Part shown: positions 22,253 through 33,886 of the stretch, in pieces
Layout of the letters: each line of letters begins with the position of its first letter
Position numbering within the stretch: position 1 is the first letter of the stretch
Source of the DNA: Diadophis punctatus similis
Taxonomy: Eukaryota > Chordata > Lepidosauria > Squamata > Dipsadidae
Reading direction: 5' to 3'
Assembly (NCBI GenBank): GCA_023053685.1
Contig: JALIGW010000001.1
Coordinates: 162,046,047 to 162,110,046, forward strand
Length of the DNA stretch: 64,000 bases
Notes under the pieces: generated by a model
What the model was told of the DNA's origin: nothing
Databases searched by the model: none
The model's input: only the letters and a program-made list of their open reading frames with translations
Translations under genes and position numbers: made by a program

Positions 22253-23261
22253 ATACAATTTTTAAAAACTCTAAAGGTGATAGAATCAACTTCAAAAGAG
22301 CTAAACTGGTCCAAGGCATGAGAAACAAGGGCTAAGGCTTTAGTTCTTGACACACCCACCCATCATCCTCCCAAGGAATTAACAATTAACACAAGTTTTT
22401 CTATGTTTTTGTTAAAAATCTTGAAGGAGGCCTTGTCAAATTAAGTTGCTTTAAAATCATATAAGCTTACTTAAAATAATAGGAAAGGATAAAAATGGAA
22501 AGACCTTTTAAATCATATCTTCTGTATTCCAATTATAGAGGAACCAAACAGACTACTAAGCTCTTGCATTAACAAAATACAATTAAATTTTTTTAAAAAA
22601 ATGGTTTACCTATAAAAGGTCATTTTTACTCACGGATAATATTTTAAAAATGTTATCCGATGAAAGCTTATTGTATAGAGGGGGATAGAATACTCCTAAC
22701 TGTATGTTTTATGTGTGTATTGTTTCATGTTGTATTTTTGTGTGTGTTTAATAAAAATTTTAATTTTTTTTTAAATGTCATTTTAAAATGAGAGGGGTTT
22801 TGTCTCTGAAAAAGTGTGTTTTTCTTCACTGTAGTTCTAGATGTTTCTTCACTTGATTCCTCTCCTTAATGGAAAGACTGCTCAGGGACAATGCTCTCAT
22901 CATCTGCATGTTCCAGATTTGGTGAGAAAGGAGGCAGAGCTGTCTGCAAGATTGCTGGGAAAATCCCCCCCCCCCCGCAGCATCTAAATTTAATATTAGC
23001 TAGCTGTTGCTTTTCTTATAATAAACATAATCAATATTACAAAGATTTTTCTAAGAAATCTTAAGGGATCTCAATTGGAGCCAATACATTCTTAGAAATA
23101 AAGAAAATTTTAGAAGCTGGCATTTTGCCTTTTCTTTTGTCAATTTACCAGTATACTATCTTTTTTAATATCATTATTAAAAGGGCTTTTAAAAAGAAAA
23201 GAGAAATTTTTTTGGATGGGACAGGCAGTCTGTCACAGCAGCCATGTCGGGAGCTCAACCT
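22253..23261. other. Unique DNA with a possible L1 3' tail
   Basis: Around 22690-22770 the T/G-rich sequence ending aataaaaattttaattttt resembles the 3' tail of the L1 at 59701-59765. A C run lies at about 22967-22977. Nothing else was recognised. Confidence 0.3.
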
Positions 23262-23302
23262 ATATATATACCGGTATGTATGCATATATGTATGTATGTA
23301 TT
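23262..23302. repeat. TATA/TATG simple repeat
   Basis: Short imperfect tatata and tatg/tgta units. Confidence 0.7.
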
Positions 23303-23380
23303 GAGTAAACATGTTGGAAGCTAGGTACAATTTTGGACACAACCTGAAATAAAATTGGTGCTTGTCTTATTACAATTATA

Positions 23381-23535
23381 TGCTGTGGCCTAGAGGTGGA
23401 GCTCTTGCCTCACAATCAGGAGGTTGTGAGTTCGATCCTAGGTAGAGGCAGATGTAGGATCTCCTGCTTGGGCAGGGGGTTGGAGTAGATGACCCGCAAG
23501 GTCCCTTCCAACTCTGTTAATCTGTAAATCTGTAA
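23381..23535 (+). mobile_element. tRNA-derived SINE with CR1-like 3' tail
   Basis: The head tgctgtggcctagaggtgg matches box A form, and ggttgtgagttcgatcc matches box B. The 3' part, gggggttggagtagatgacc then aaggtcccttccaactct, is the CR1 LINE 3'-end signature, followed by short atctgtaa repeats. This suggests mobilisation by CR1 machinery. A head fragment occurs antisense at 2391-2475. Confidence 0.8.
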
Positions 23536-25183
23536 GGGGGGCAGCTCAGTAACACACTCAGGGTCTGGGATTTCTTGCATGACAGTTCTAATCAGAAGCT
23601 TTCAAGGAACTTTGCTAGGAAAGACTTGTGCTTGGGAGATCTGAAATAACACCAATAAGAGTTGATCATCTTAGGCCCAGACAATCTTTTCCAGATTTGC
23701 TACCTTCAAATACTATTTTCCATAGGAGTAGGCAGTCTGGTGCCCACTAGATATATTAGAGTTCAATTCACATCAAACTATATGACAAAGGATACCATTC
23801 TTGCGTTACCACATCAACATATAAAAGATTTCTGCTTTGAAAAACCAACAAGTTGCAGGAAATTATGGGATATACAGTATATACATACGTCTGGTCAACT
23901 ATAAACTGATCAGACATGTTAGAATTCCTATTCATTCTGTAAGAAGAAAGAGAATAAAGCTATCAGTATCCAGCAACTCTCATTAGAAGGGAAGTTATGA
24001 ACCGGCTTTCGTAATGTCATTAGTGGTCTTATCCCTGAAGAATATCTAATAAGATTCTACAGAACACACTTGGAAATCCTTATATTAGAGGCACATGAGA
24101 TTACTTTTGTATTAAATAGCTTCTTAAATCTGTTTGTGATATGCTTAGAGACTGCAGATGTTTTAAAACAGATTTCTTGTGGCCACATGATCAACAACAT
24201 TATTAAGTGATCAGAGTTACTATATGTAGAGCCCAAACATAAGTACTATCAAAAGTTCTGTGGTGCCCATTAATTATCATGCACAATTCTAAATCAATTG
24301 TATAGGTGCTCAGTATAAAATGGTATAGCAGAACATGAATTTATGATCTTATTAATTCTCTCCCCCCAAACTCTGGCCTAAGAGACTAGGTCCCAAGAAT
24401 GGGGCAGCGGGAGGATTAATGCTTTGTTGTGATTTTAATAATACTTAAATCTAAGGTAGTATGATCATAAATTGCTGCCTGAGGAAGCAGTATCATATTG
24501 TTTCATGAGAAGAGTAATCATGGTTACTCTGAGAGCATTTAAAAGAATAATTAGCTAGGTTTGGGATATAACTTACATTTGAAATATTTGTCTGAAACTA
24601 ACTGTTATTCAGAGTCTCAAGGGGTTGAAAAGAGCCACACATAATGAATTATGGAATTTATCATTATTACATTATCCCTTACTAATAGGATTATGCTGTT
24701 GGACTTGAATGTTGAAAAGGGTAGCCAATCTGGATTGAGGGGAAAATATTTGTGACTACATACCACATATGTTAATCATGAGATTAAACAGATGGCCCAT
24801 TCATTCATCAGTGAAAGTCCACTGGGGGCTATAAGATAGAAAGGAGATTTCCTATGCAGCATCACAATTTGGACATCACAAGGTATAGGGTTACGGGCTT
24901 TGCTTTATCCCCATCTGAAACTCTTAAAGGGTGACATCAGGGAATTCCATTTGATCTTTGGATTCTAATCTTGTTTTATGCCATTTTGATCAGTTAAAAA
25001 TCACAAGCAGCATGAGAGAATACATAAGTGCATATTGAACAGCAGATGGAGAATCCCTGTTCAGTGATAATTTCCATTTGGAACTCACAAATCTGTCATA
25101 TATAAATAAATCTATAAATATGAGAATCCCAGGCAAAAAATAAAACCTTTTAATCTCCAAGCATTGTCTGTCTATATCTATCG
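23536..25183. other. Unique AT-rich DNA
   Basis: A long stretch with no recognised repeat or exon, among the least repetitive parts of the window. Confidence 0.4.
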
Positions 25184-25204
25184 TCCCATCCCATCCCATC
25201 CCAT
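25184..25204. repeat. (CATCC)n microsatellite
   Basis: About four tandem catcc units. Confidence 0.85.
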
Positions 25205-25419
25205 TGCAAGAATCCCTACCCCAAATTTTAAAAGAGTGCTGATTATTCTGAAAATGGTCCATCTCCAATTAGAATTGCAAACATGCACGCTGTGGCTATT
25301 TTCCAGATGAGCATGTCTGATTGTGGTGTAGGTGAAACTGATAAACTGGATTGAAATAGATTATCTTTAGTCCTAGCTTGATTCTAATGATTTTTTTATA
25401 CATTTATATGCTTAGAATG

Positions 25420-25565
25420 GGCTGCTTTCCTCCCCCAAATCCCTGATCCTGCCTTTTGCCACCAACGGGCAGGTAGGCTGCTTTCCTCCCCCCTTCCTGA
25501 TCCTGCCTTTTGCCATCAACAGGCAGGTAGGCTGCTTTCCTCCCCCCCCATTCCTGATCCTGATT
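25420..25565. repeat. Minisatellite, about 55-bp unit, three copies
   Basis: Copies begin at about 25420, 25476 and 25530 with ggctgctttcctcccc and contain ctgatcctgccttttgcc; the third is partial. On minus the array stays open and encodes repeated RKAAYLPV-type units, but there is no sign that it is translated. Confidence 0.85.
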
Positions 25566-25762
25566 GTGGGAGGAGAAGTTGTCCAAATTTACATGGATAC
25601 TTGGAAGATCATCGTCCATTATACCATCGTGTTGGAGGAGTAATACCTCATTAAAAAACCTTGGTCCAGTTGGCCTGGCTGGTAGCACCTTGTAAAGGCC
25701 CCTTTCCAGGGTTACAGGAGAAGATGGTCAATAGTTTTGAAGGCAGAAGAGGGCTCTACACC
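25566..25762. other. Unidentified sequence left of a MITE
   Basis: Continues from the minisatellite with no recognised family. Together with 26075-26496 it may be one older repeat into which the MITE inserted, but I could not establish its identity. Confidence 0.3.
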
Positions 25763-26074
25763 CAGGGGTGAAATGCTCCCGGTTCGGGCGGGCCAGTCGG
25801 TCGTCGTAGAGCCGATAGAGCCGATAGCGATCGCAGTGCGAGACTTCCCCCACGCGCTTCCCCCGCCCACCTGGACATTGCCATTTGGGTTCTTTTACCC
25901 TCTGTGCATGCGCAGAATGCTTTGCGCATGCGCAGAGGGTAAAAGAACACAAATGGCGGCATCCAGGTGGGCGGGGGAAGTGGGTGGGGGAAGGCTTGCG
26001 CTGCGATCGCTATCGGCTCTATCGGCTCTATGACGACTGACTGGCCCGCCTGAACTGAGAGCATTTCACCCCTG
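25763..26074. mobile_element. GC-rich, almost fully palindromic hAT-like MITE (312 bp)
   Basis: The ends are caggggtgaaatgctccc and gagcatttcacccctg. The element folds on itself almost end to end: agccgatagagccgatagcg has its complement near the other end, and ttcttttaccctctg pairs with cagagggtaaaagaa. The centre has tgcgcatgcgcag. The target duplication is unclear. Confidence 0.75.
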
Positions 26075-26496
26075 CTATGCCCCAATGGTAGATAAAGCGG
26101 CAAAACCATCTTCTAGGAGAAGGGAAACTCTGACTTCAAACCTTCATTGCCTTGTGGCTATATCCATCATTGGAAAAGGCTTCAGGAGTAAACCTTGAGG
26201 CAAAATCCGAGGCCGGAGTCCCGGAAGCAGTTCGTGACTGTGTACAGCCACTTTCTGATAACTCCTGCGACGTAGCTGGAACCAATCATATTGGCTTTGC
26301 CATTCTATTGGATTATTTCAGTGATGTGGAGAGGGGGGGATCTGCTGCTTGGGTAACAGTCTATCCTCCATACTAACCTACCTAGGCCTCATGCTCTGGA
26401 GAGGATACTCCAGCTTTTCATACAGCATTTAGGAATCTTTCTAGAGCACGATACCATAGTCTTTCGAGACTGAAGGATGCCAACGATGATGATGCT
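26075..26496. other. Unidentified, possibly repeat-derived sequence
   Basis: Contains the string ccatagtctttcgagactga, which I associate with a dispersed squamate repeat but cannot place in a family. No coding signal. Confidence 0.25.
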
Positions 26497-26828
26497 TAGA
26501 AGGATTCTTAGAGATTAACTAGTTCAACCCTATGTTCATGAAGGATCTATTAAAGCACCTCTGACAGATGACCATTCAACCTCTTCCTTTGTAATTTTAA
26601 CTCTCTAAAGCAATAGAGAATAAATCTACTACCACTTCTATATGAAAACATTCAGATAGTCAAAGACTATTATAACATCTCTCTCTTATCCCTCTGTAGG
26701 CTAAACATACCTGATCCTTTAATCATTTTCCATGGGGATTGATTTCTAGGTTCTTCATCATGTACCCCCCTTCCCAAAGTTGCTTCAAGTTGTCACTATG
26801 ATTTTGAATGATGGTATCCAGTACTGGA

Positions 26829-27185
26829 AAGGGACGCGGTGGCTCAGTGGCTAAGATGCTAATCTTGTTGAGCAAAAGGTCGACAGTTCAGCGGTTCGAA
26901 TCCCTAGTACCGCGTAATGGGGTGAGCTCCCATTACTTGTCCCAGCTTCTGCCAACCTAGCAGTTCGAAAGAACATAAAAAATGCAAGTAGAAAAATAGG
27001 GACCACCTTTGGTGGGAAGTTAACAGCGTTCCGTGCGACTTTGGCATTCAGTCATGCCGGCGGCATGACCACAATGATGTCTTCGGACAGCGCTGGCTCT
27101 TCGGCTTTGAAGCGGAGATGAGCTCCGCCCCCTAGAGTCGGGAACGACTAGCACATATGTGCGAGGGGAATCTTTACCTTTACCT
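26829..27185 (+). mobile_element. tRNA-derived SINE, full length, with 14-bp target duplication
   Basis: The head gggacgcggtggctcagtgg and agcggttcgaatccct correspond to boxes A and B. The body includes ggcggcatgaccac and the tail ctttacctttacc. The 14-bp direct repeat tatccagtactgga flanks it (26815-26828 and 27186-27199), diagnostic of LINE-mediated insertion. It interrupts the CR1-like repeat. Confidence 0.88.
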
Positions 27186-27497
27186 TATCCAGTACTGGAC
27201 ACACTATTGCAAGTGGAGTCTGACCAGAACAGAATAGAGTGGAACAATTAGTTCAGATTAGGACTCTATGCTCTTGTTAATGCACACCAAGTTAGAATTT
27301 GCCTTTTCAGCAATTTCATCATGCTGCTGGTTCATCCTTGTGGTTAATGAGGATATCCAAATCCCTTTCACATGTACTACTAGTAAGTTTGATCTCCCCC
27401 ATCCTATACTTGGGTCTTTCATGTTTCCTAATCAGATGCAGAATTATACATTTCAACTTATTCATTTCAGCCTACTATTCAAGTCTGTCTAGTTCTG

Positions 27498-27612
27498 TGG
27501 GGTCCTTGGTGTTCACTGAACTTGGTTGTTTGCTTGCAGACATTATGTTACCAAACTAGGTAACATCACCAGTGCGGTGAAGCAAACAACTCAGAGAGCA
27601 CCAAGAACCCCA
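27498..27612. repeat. Inverted-repeat (hairpin) block of about 115 bp
   Basis: The left arm has tggggtccttggtgttc and gttgtttgcttgc; the right arm has gaagcaaacaac and agcaccaagaacccca. The centre is gttaccaaactaggtaac. Motifs such as caccaaga...cccc recall Penelope-like element ends. It lies within the CR1-like repeat. Confidence 0.6.
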
Positions 27613-27671
27613 CTTGGTTCAATCCCAAGCTACAAATATTTTCTTATTTGTCTAGATCTTTTAAAACTGTG

Positions 27672-27840
27672 ATCCGCAGGTCAGCGGTTCAAATCTCACC
27701 GGCTCAAGGTTGACTCAGCCTTCCATCCTTCCGAGGTAGGTAAAATAAGGACCCAGATTGTTGGGGGCAATATAAATATACATTGCTTACTGGTGTAAAT
27801 TGCTTAGAGAGTGCTTGCACTGTGAGGCAGTATATAAATG
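27672..27840 (+). mobile_element. SINE of the GCTATT-tail family, head truncated
   Basis: Begins near gcggttcaaatctcacc and continues through the body (caaggttgactcagcc, cagattgttgggggc), ending gcagtatataaatgtcac and an A run. The tail is altered relative to the other copies. Confidence 0.7.
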
Positions 27841-28085
27841 TCACTAATTAAAAAAAACTTATTTCTTCCAAAGTAACTTATTTCTTCTGCAGCCACCCCT
27901 CCCTCCCTCCTAATTTTACGGCATTTACAAATGTTATATCTCCCTCAATTCCTCCAGCCAAATCATTGATAAAAGTGTTGATCATAACAAGACCCAGGGC
28001 AGAGCCCTAGGGCACTTCGTTCTCCTCTCCCCACCCTTCAACTGAAGCAATGTTGTGCTAGACATTGTCTCTCATAGGAAAAGGA

Positions 28086-29904
28086 TGATGAATAGAAGTT
28101 CCTAGAGGAGTGGAGTCTTACCATGTTGCATTGGTCATTGATAATGACCAATTAGAATTGCAGCCATGCATGCAAGATGTGCAGCTATTTTCATCTTTTG
28201 CATTCCATTGATTGTATTATCTGTTTTGAGTAAAGACACTTTCCCCATTGCAGACAAAATTTTCTATGTGATTGCAGCATTACTGAAATAAACTTAATGA
28301 GCACACAGTAGCTATTCATGGCAACTCAGTGTTCTGGTCCAAGCCATAGCTGAATTATTCAATACATGTTCAACCAAGCTAATATGGAGGGTTTAACAAC
28401 TTCTGTTTGATATATTAATTCTTTTTATTCTGCTGGGACATTATTAAAAGAGGCAGTTTTCCCATACGAAGAGTTGATAGCCATGGTTGATGGTTAAAGT
28501 TTATGAAAAGAAGGACTGCCATAATATTGCTTATGGAATTGAATTTCTGATTGCCTGTTATAGATTGTTGATCGGCTCTATAGTCTGATGCAGTTGTAAG
28601 CTTCAGCAATGTTGAGAGTTGTGGTGCGATTCAGAGTGAGATTTTGAGGACTTCTGCCAGGTTTTCATTAGCACTGGATGATTTGTTAATGATTGGCCAA
28701 GAGTTTGAAGGAAAGCATCTTCGCCAGTTCAATACTGGCTAATGTTGAAGTAAGTGGGCACTGCATATTTCATTCTCAAAAGATTACAAAAAGCAAATGC
28801 TAGCCTTGCGTGAGATCAAGGAAACACTTGCTTCTAAAATGGTGCAGATTAGATAAGCCTTCCTATACCAGCACGTCACAGTTTTAAGACACCCAGAACT
28901 CCAACTATGATTGTTGGTGGAGCTGTAAACCCAACATATCTCAATGTCAGGTTTCAGAAAGCTAAATTAGATAATATTGTAGACCATGATGCATTATGTT
29001 TTGCCATATAAATCAAATATACATTTTGTAGTATAAAACATTGTCAATGTTCTAATTTCTTTTCATGCTCCATTCAGATAAGAAATTCTATAAAATAGCT
29101 GTTACCTTGTTCACTCAACATATTGATAAATACCACTAACATGTGCGGGGAAGATGGGAAACAGATGTCATGGTGGCAGTGTCATAGCTGAACTTTAGTC
29201 TCTCCTCATATCACCTTGGAAGCAATTTTCAACAAGTCAGTTCTTATATTCAGCTTGGAGTCATGGAACAAGCAGATGCAAAGAAGGAATCAGCCCTTAC
29301 AAATGCTCCTTTTTAAATATTTCCTTTCAGGAACTGGGAAAGATATCCTGTTTTATTGGCAGAATTATCTTTATCAATGTCCTTGACTGAAAAGAATGTG
29401 CCCCTCCTGTCCTATAAATGGAAGTCTCGTTTTTTTCACAGCAACAATAATGATGTAGGATAAATGCAAGGGATTAACCTCCATCTGGGATGATGGCTAA
29501 TGCCTCACACTGCAGCTGAGAATCATTAACTCCAACTCGTCATTAATCTCCCGAAAATACTCCGTGCCTATGCAGTTATTATTGGCACATTCTGAAAGGA
29601 AGGAAAGAAAGATTGAAGTAAAATACACAAAGAAATTTCATTCTTTTTTTAAAAAAAAAAGAATATGCTCACTCTTTCTTGAAGGGAAAGGCAAAGGGGG
29701 AATGGGGAACAGAAACACTATCTGGCTTCAGATAGTGAAGCTTAGGGTTCCCAAGTAGGCCAAAATCCAAAGGGAGCTTGGATTTTCACTCCCCATGCCA
29801 TGAGAGAACAGCGAAGAAGTCCTACCTATGCCCCATTCTGGAGGAATTAAGCTGGCAAGCACTCAACTGGAAATTTCCTGAGTTTAATCATGCTATATAT
29901 AGCT
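28086..29904. other. Unique DNA
   Basis: No gene or repeat family was recognised in about 1.8 kb. A short A run lies near 29650. Confidence 0.4.
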
Positions 29905-30200
29905 ACAGAGGCCCTTTCCACACATAACAGAATAACGGAGCTCTTCCAGCCCAAGGCCCTGCTCAAGCAGGTGACCCTGTACCATGTCAGATAAATAGCT
30001 GCCCAATCTCGTCTTTAAAATCTCTTAAGATGGAGTACCCACAACTTATGGAACCAAGCCATTCCACTGGTTAATTGTTCTCACTCTCAGGAAATTTCTC
30101 CTTCTAGGTTGGTTCTCTCCTTGATTAGTTTTCATCCATTGCTTCTTGTCAGATTTATTCTGTGATTCACCTAGATAGTGGCTAGGTCTAAGCAGTCAGT
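29905..30200 (-). mobile_element. CR1-like repeat fragment, antisense
   Basis: Contains ccctgctcaagcaggtgacc, then ccaatctcgtcttta and caggaaatttctcctt, a diverged version of an amniote CR1-type repeat in reverse. It is truncated and non-coding. Confidence 0.45.
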
Positions 30201-30205
30201 TTCTC

Positions 30206-30782
30206 AATAGCAATAGCATTTAGACTTATATACTGCTTCACAGTGCTATACAGCCCTCTCTAAGTGTGACGGATAGGAATTTTCCTATCAAAGAGGTGAT
30301 ATAGGATCTTGCTTCTTTGAAGTCATCCTTACTTAGAAAATAAAACCGAGATTCAATTCTAATTAACAAAATATTTATTTCAGTACAAAAGTAACAAAAG
30401 AATATGAACGTTATTAAGCTACATTTTCTCAGCTAAGAATTCACGTCTGCCTCGGGCGAGGCTCAGATGAGAAGAAGGAAGGAGGAGACTCCTGGAATGC
30501 ACACATGCGTAGTAAAACATATCACATGTCTGCTTGATTAGAAAATACAGTAAGCCTAGAAATATTGCAGAGGTGCTCAACTGGCAATATCCACATCGTG
30601 ACAAAGTGGTTTAATGAGTCAATGTATTGCCCCCCAACAATCTGGGTCCTCATTTTACTGACCTCGGAAGGATGGAAGACTTAGTCAACCTTGAACTGGT
30701 GAGAATTGAACTGCTGGCAGTCAGCTGGCAGTTGGCAGAGTTAGCCTGCAATACTACATTCTAACCACTGAGCCATGGCTCA
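30206..30782 (-). mobile_element. SINE of the GCTATT-tail family, antisense, interrupted by an LTR
   Basis: The 3' half (plus: aatagcaatagcattt to ctctctaag, 30206-30264) and the rest (30604-30782, including caacaatctgggtcctcatt) are separated by about 337 bp. The two pieces join in the order and spacing of the intact family, proving the intervening DNA is a later insertion. Confidence 0.8.
30267..30603. mobile_element. Probable solo LTR (337 bp)
   Basis: The insertion starts TGACGG and ends GTGACA, giving TG...CA ends, and a 5-bp direct repeat aagtg flanks it (30262-30266 and 30604-30608). That duplication size fits Gypsy-type and endogenous retroviral integration. An aataaa-like signal occurs near 30340. 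There is no internal coding region, consistent with recombination down to one LTR. The superfamily is undetermined. Confidence 0.55.
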
Positions 30783-31094
30783 TTCCAATGCTCTCATTCC
30801 ATGGTGTATATTGTTGTGGTAGGAATAGTGGTGGTCAGGGGTTGTTTTGGAACCTTGGAGAGGTGGCACATCCAATGCACATATATGATGGGCCGCTAAA
30901 TTTATGTTTTTCCTGCTCTTCCACTATGATGTCTGCAAATGCTTTCTTACTTTCTTTTATCCCACACCCTCATTCCATTTTATTCATTGATAAGCAAGCT
31001 AGGAAGATGGATAGCTATACAATAAATGTAGTCTTTTTAAATTCCAATTTAAAAAAAAAACTGGCAAGGAACCCACTATTGTGTTTCTGGTTAG
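30783..31094. other. Unique DNA
   Basis: No feature recognised beyond a short A run. Confidence 0.35.
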
Positions 31095-31286
31095 TACAGG
31101 TAGTCCTCAAGTTACGATGGCAATTGGGACTGGAATTTCATTGCTAAGCAGTTGTGTCTGTAGTCCCAACTGCCATTGTTAGCTGAATCACAACAAACAA
31201 AGACCTCCTCACAACATCTTACAAGCTTCCTAAAACCAAAGTCAGTGGTTGCTGAATGAATGGTCATAAGTCGAGGTCTACCCGTA
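31095..31286. mobile_element. Mariner-like MITE, short member (GGTAGTCCTC family)
   Basis: The left end is tacaggtagtcctcaagtt and the right end is cataagtcgaggtctaccc. Both read toward TA-type termini. The interior is shortened relative to 61053-61416. Confidence 0.65.
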
Positions 31287-31624
31287 GAACCAAGATTTGG
31301 ACCACTGGGAAGTTGCTGTGCATCAGATCACCCCTACTTCTCATCAGCCCAGTTTCTGCAGTTGTTAACAGACAGACTTACAGTATTCACTCTATTCATA
31401 GAGGAATTGACCTACAAATCTGCTATTCCTATTTCTTGGGGAATTGGAATTCATGGGACAATCATTTTAGCAAGTTATCAAATATATCTGAACCTAAATT
31501 TCTGGGGAGGGGAGTTAAAAGATGTAAGAAGGGTTGATTTCACCTGTCTTGTTTTTCCTCCCTCAGGCGGCATAGTACATGGAAATTTTTCAATTCATTT
31601 ACATACAGTTCTATGTACTTAGAT
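31287..31624. other. Unique DNA
   Basis: Two overlapping plus-strand frames of 93 and 120 codons cross this stretch without recognisable domains. Confidence 0.35.
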
Positions 31625-31986
31625 CAGTGGTTCCCAACCTGTGGTACGTGTACCACTAGTGGTACGCGAGGGCCTTCCAGGTGGTACGCGAACACTTTCG
31701 GGGTCATGAACGATTTTTAGTTAGTTATTTTTTACTTCACAAAAATGTTTACTGCCTAACACAAGATAATCTGGCAATGATTTGCAACTGTTGCCACACG
31801 CCACCCACCTGGTCCCAGCGGCCCGAGAATCCAGTTGCTGGATGCGCGGGGCCAAAAAAGGAATGGTACAATTATGGAAATAAAGTGATATCTGATCGAA
31901 TTTAGTTTCTCTGGAACCAGGTGGTACGTGGCGACTGTACGGGACCTCCAAGTGGTACTCGATCACAAAAAGGTTGGGAACCACTG
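31625..31986. mobile_element. hAT-type MITE (362 bp) with perfect target duplication
   Basis: The ends are cagtggttcccaacctg and aggttgggaaccactg. An exact duplication, acttagat, flanks it (31617-31624 and 31987-31994). The interior has repeated ggtggtacgcga-type blocks and resembles Charlie-like non-autonomous elements. No transposase. Confidence 0.9.
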
Positions 31987-31994
31987 ACTTAGAT

Positions 31995-32589
31995 CAATTC
32001 AGCTTATGCATTTTTCAGGAAGTTTATTTGAATTTGTGCATGGGCTATATTGCAAGATATTTGGAAACTGTGCTTTAAAATGTTAGACCCATCACCTCTG
32101 AGAACACACATAGTGTATACACTAACCTTTCAAACCGATCCAGACCTTAATATTCCCAAACCACTTTTTAAATTTTAGTATGCATGAACTTTGGATAAAG
32201 GCACTTTAGATTGTTGTTCGCAGCAGTTCCAGCCAATGCATCTGGAACTTGCTTGTGTAGGAAATAATGATCTGCATCATGGAGAGGGAATAATCTTGGT
32301 AAATACTCAATTGGCTGTAGATACAGCAAGCAAAAGATCAACAGGTATGCACTGTCTGAGCCATTATCTTAAAACTAGAGTTTTGAATTGCACATGAAAG
32401 GTTACCAGGGAAGCCAGCATATCCTTTTTTTGGTTATATGTGAACTGGTGTAAGCTAACCCAAAGGTGATTTTTCAAGAGAGAACTGGATCTGTCTTCAA
32501 AGAAAAACCAGAAAGTCCAGTTGCCTCTTTAAAAAGCACCTTTGGGACAACCATGACCTGCTTGACTGACAATCTCCATAGACATGATG
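31995..32589. other. Unique DNA
   Basis: No feature recognised. Confidence 0.35.
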
Positions 32590-32824
32590 CAGTGGTGAAA
32601 TCCAATTTTTTTTACTACCGGTTCTGTAGGTGTGGCTTGGTGGGCGTGGTGTGGCTTGGTGGGTGTGGCTTGGTGGGCATGGCAGGGGAAGGATACTGCA
32701 AAATCTCCATTCCCACGCCACTCTGGGGCCAGCCAGAGGTGATATTTGCTGGTTCTCCGAACTTCTCAAAATTTCCACTACCGGTTCTCCAGAATCTGTC
32801 AGAACCTGATGGATTTCACCTCTG
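32590..32824. mobile_element. hAT-type MITE (235 bp) with tandem GGTGTGGCTTGGTGGG units
   Basis: The ends are cagtggtgaaatccaa and tggatttcacctctg. About three ggcttggtgggcgtg units lie near 32633-32680, and ctaccggttctg recurs inverted. The flanks share atgatg but with a one-base offset. Confidence 0.75.
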
Positions 32825-33886
32825 AATGATGTAATCTAACTTTATTTTTGCCCTGGTTGCAGCCTCCTTGAAAGGCAACTCTGTGAACTACTGTTGCATG
32901 GCACTAAAGTGATGGAGGCAATCTTTTGATTTGAATCTGGATTTTCACCAAAAGGAACTGCCAAGAAATCTTCCTGTTCGGTGCCAATGTCTGGAAATTT
33001 AATGCACATGTAGAAAGGGAAGCTAGTTTACCACTGCTGGGTTACAGCAGTATTAAGTTTTCATTGTCAATTATGTACAGAGCAAGTTGGAGCCAATACA
33101 AGGCTGGAGGCTGAAAATTCCGATCTTGTATCAATTCAGAGCCTCATCCTACAATTAGAATAGTAGCCATAAGACTTCAACTGAGATTACGCTGGGAATT
33201 TTAAAGTTTAGGCCCTACGGTTGAACTTGCAAAAGAAATGAGTAAATGTACAGCAGAGTGAAGAAGCTCTGTAAGCCATTAGTTCATTAAAGTGGAGTGA
33301 AAAATCAGAGTGCCTGGCTGCTGCTTCTAGCCAAGGCTGGACTTGCTTTTGCTTTGAAAGCCTGATTGGATAAAGTATTTTTATTAACTTCACATTTTCC
33401 TGCTCATTTTCTTTTCCTCTGCTTTTCATATGGCTGGCTCGGAGCAACTGTGTGCCTGAAAGTGATGTTTATTGGTCCTGGCAGGTTGCAACACCCCTGC
33501 AAGCTTCCCACAGACAAATCCCAGAGCGCTGACCGCAAAACCAGAGGAGCCTCATCTGTTGCTCGTGTTGAGGAATTGCTCAAGCATCTTTTCTTGTCTC
33601 TTCCTCTGCCATATGCATCTTGTCCCTTTCTTTGAAAGAGGTCATAAGTAGCAAATTGCTTCAAAAGCAAGTGGTTTATGGGCACACCTATCCACACGTC
33701 AGAATCAGAACAGGAGACATATGTAACACATAGTGCGTCAGATCATTTCTTTTGCTGATTCCCCATTGAGTCAAATACACATGAGCTCTCAAACTCTAAA
33801 GTGGCAGATTCTACACAATAAGACATTAGCAATTAGATCTGAAACAAAGTTTGCTACTCTGGATGCTGCTTTCTCTAAGCCTAAAC
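32825..33886. other. Unique DNA
   Basis: No repeat family. A plus-strand frame of 89 codons (33366-33635) and a minus-strand frame of 97 codons (33404-33697) overlap and neither shows a domain. Confidence 0.35.

Larger units (their letters stand above)
26497..28085 (-). mobile_element. Old CR1-like repeat, antisense, with nested insertions
   Basis: The plus-strand text gattaactagttcaaccc at the left edge is the complement of a CR1 3' end. Further blocks, cagtactggacacactatt, gaccagaacagaatagag and gcagagccctagggca, resemble a widespread amniote CR1/L3-type repeat read in reverse. It is interrupted by a SINE (26829-27185), an inverted-repeat block (27498-27612) and another SINE (27672-27840). 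No frame survives, and family naming is tentative. Confidence 0.45.

Noticed and set aside
25755..26082. 8-bp target duplication for the palindromic MITE at 25763
   Set aside because: Flanking octamers align poorly in every register tried, so none is claimed.
26829..26900. Possible tRNA gene
   Set aside because: The tRNA-like boxes belong to a SINE head with a long body, tail and target duplication; the same holds for the heads at 23381 and 45053.
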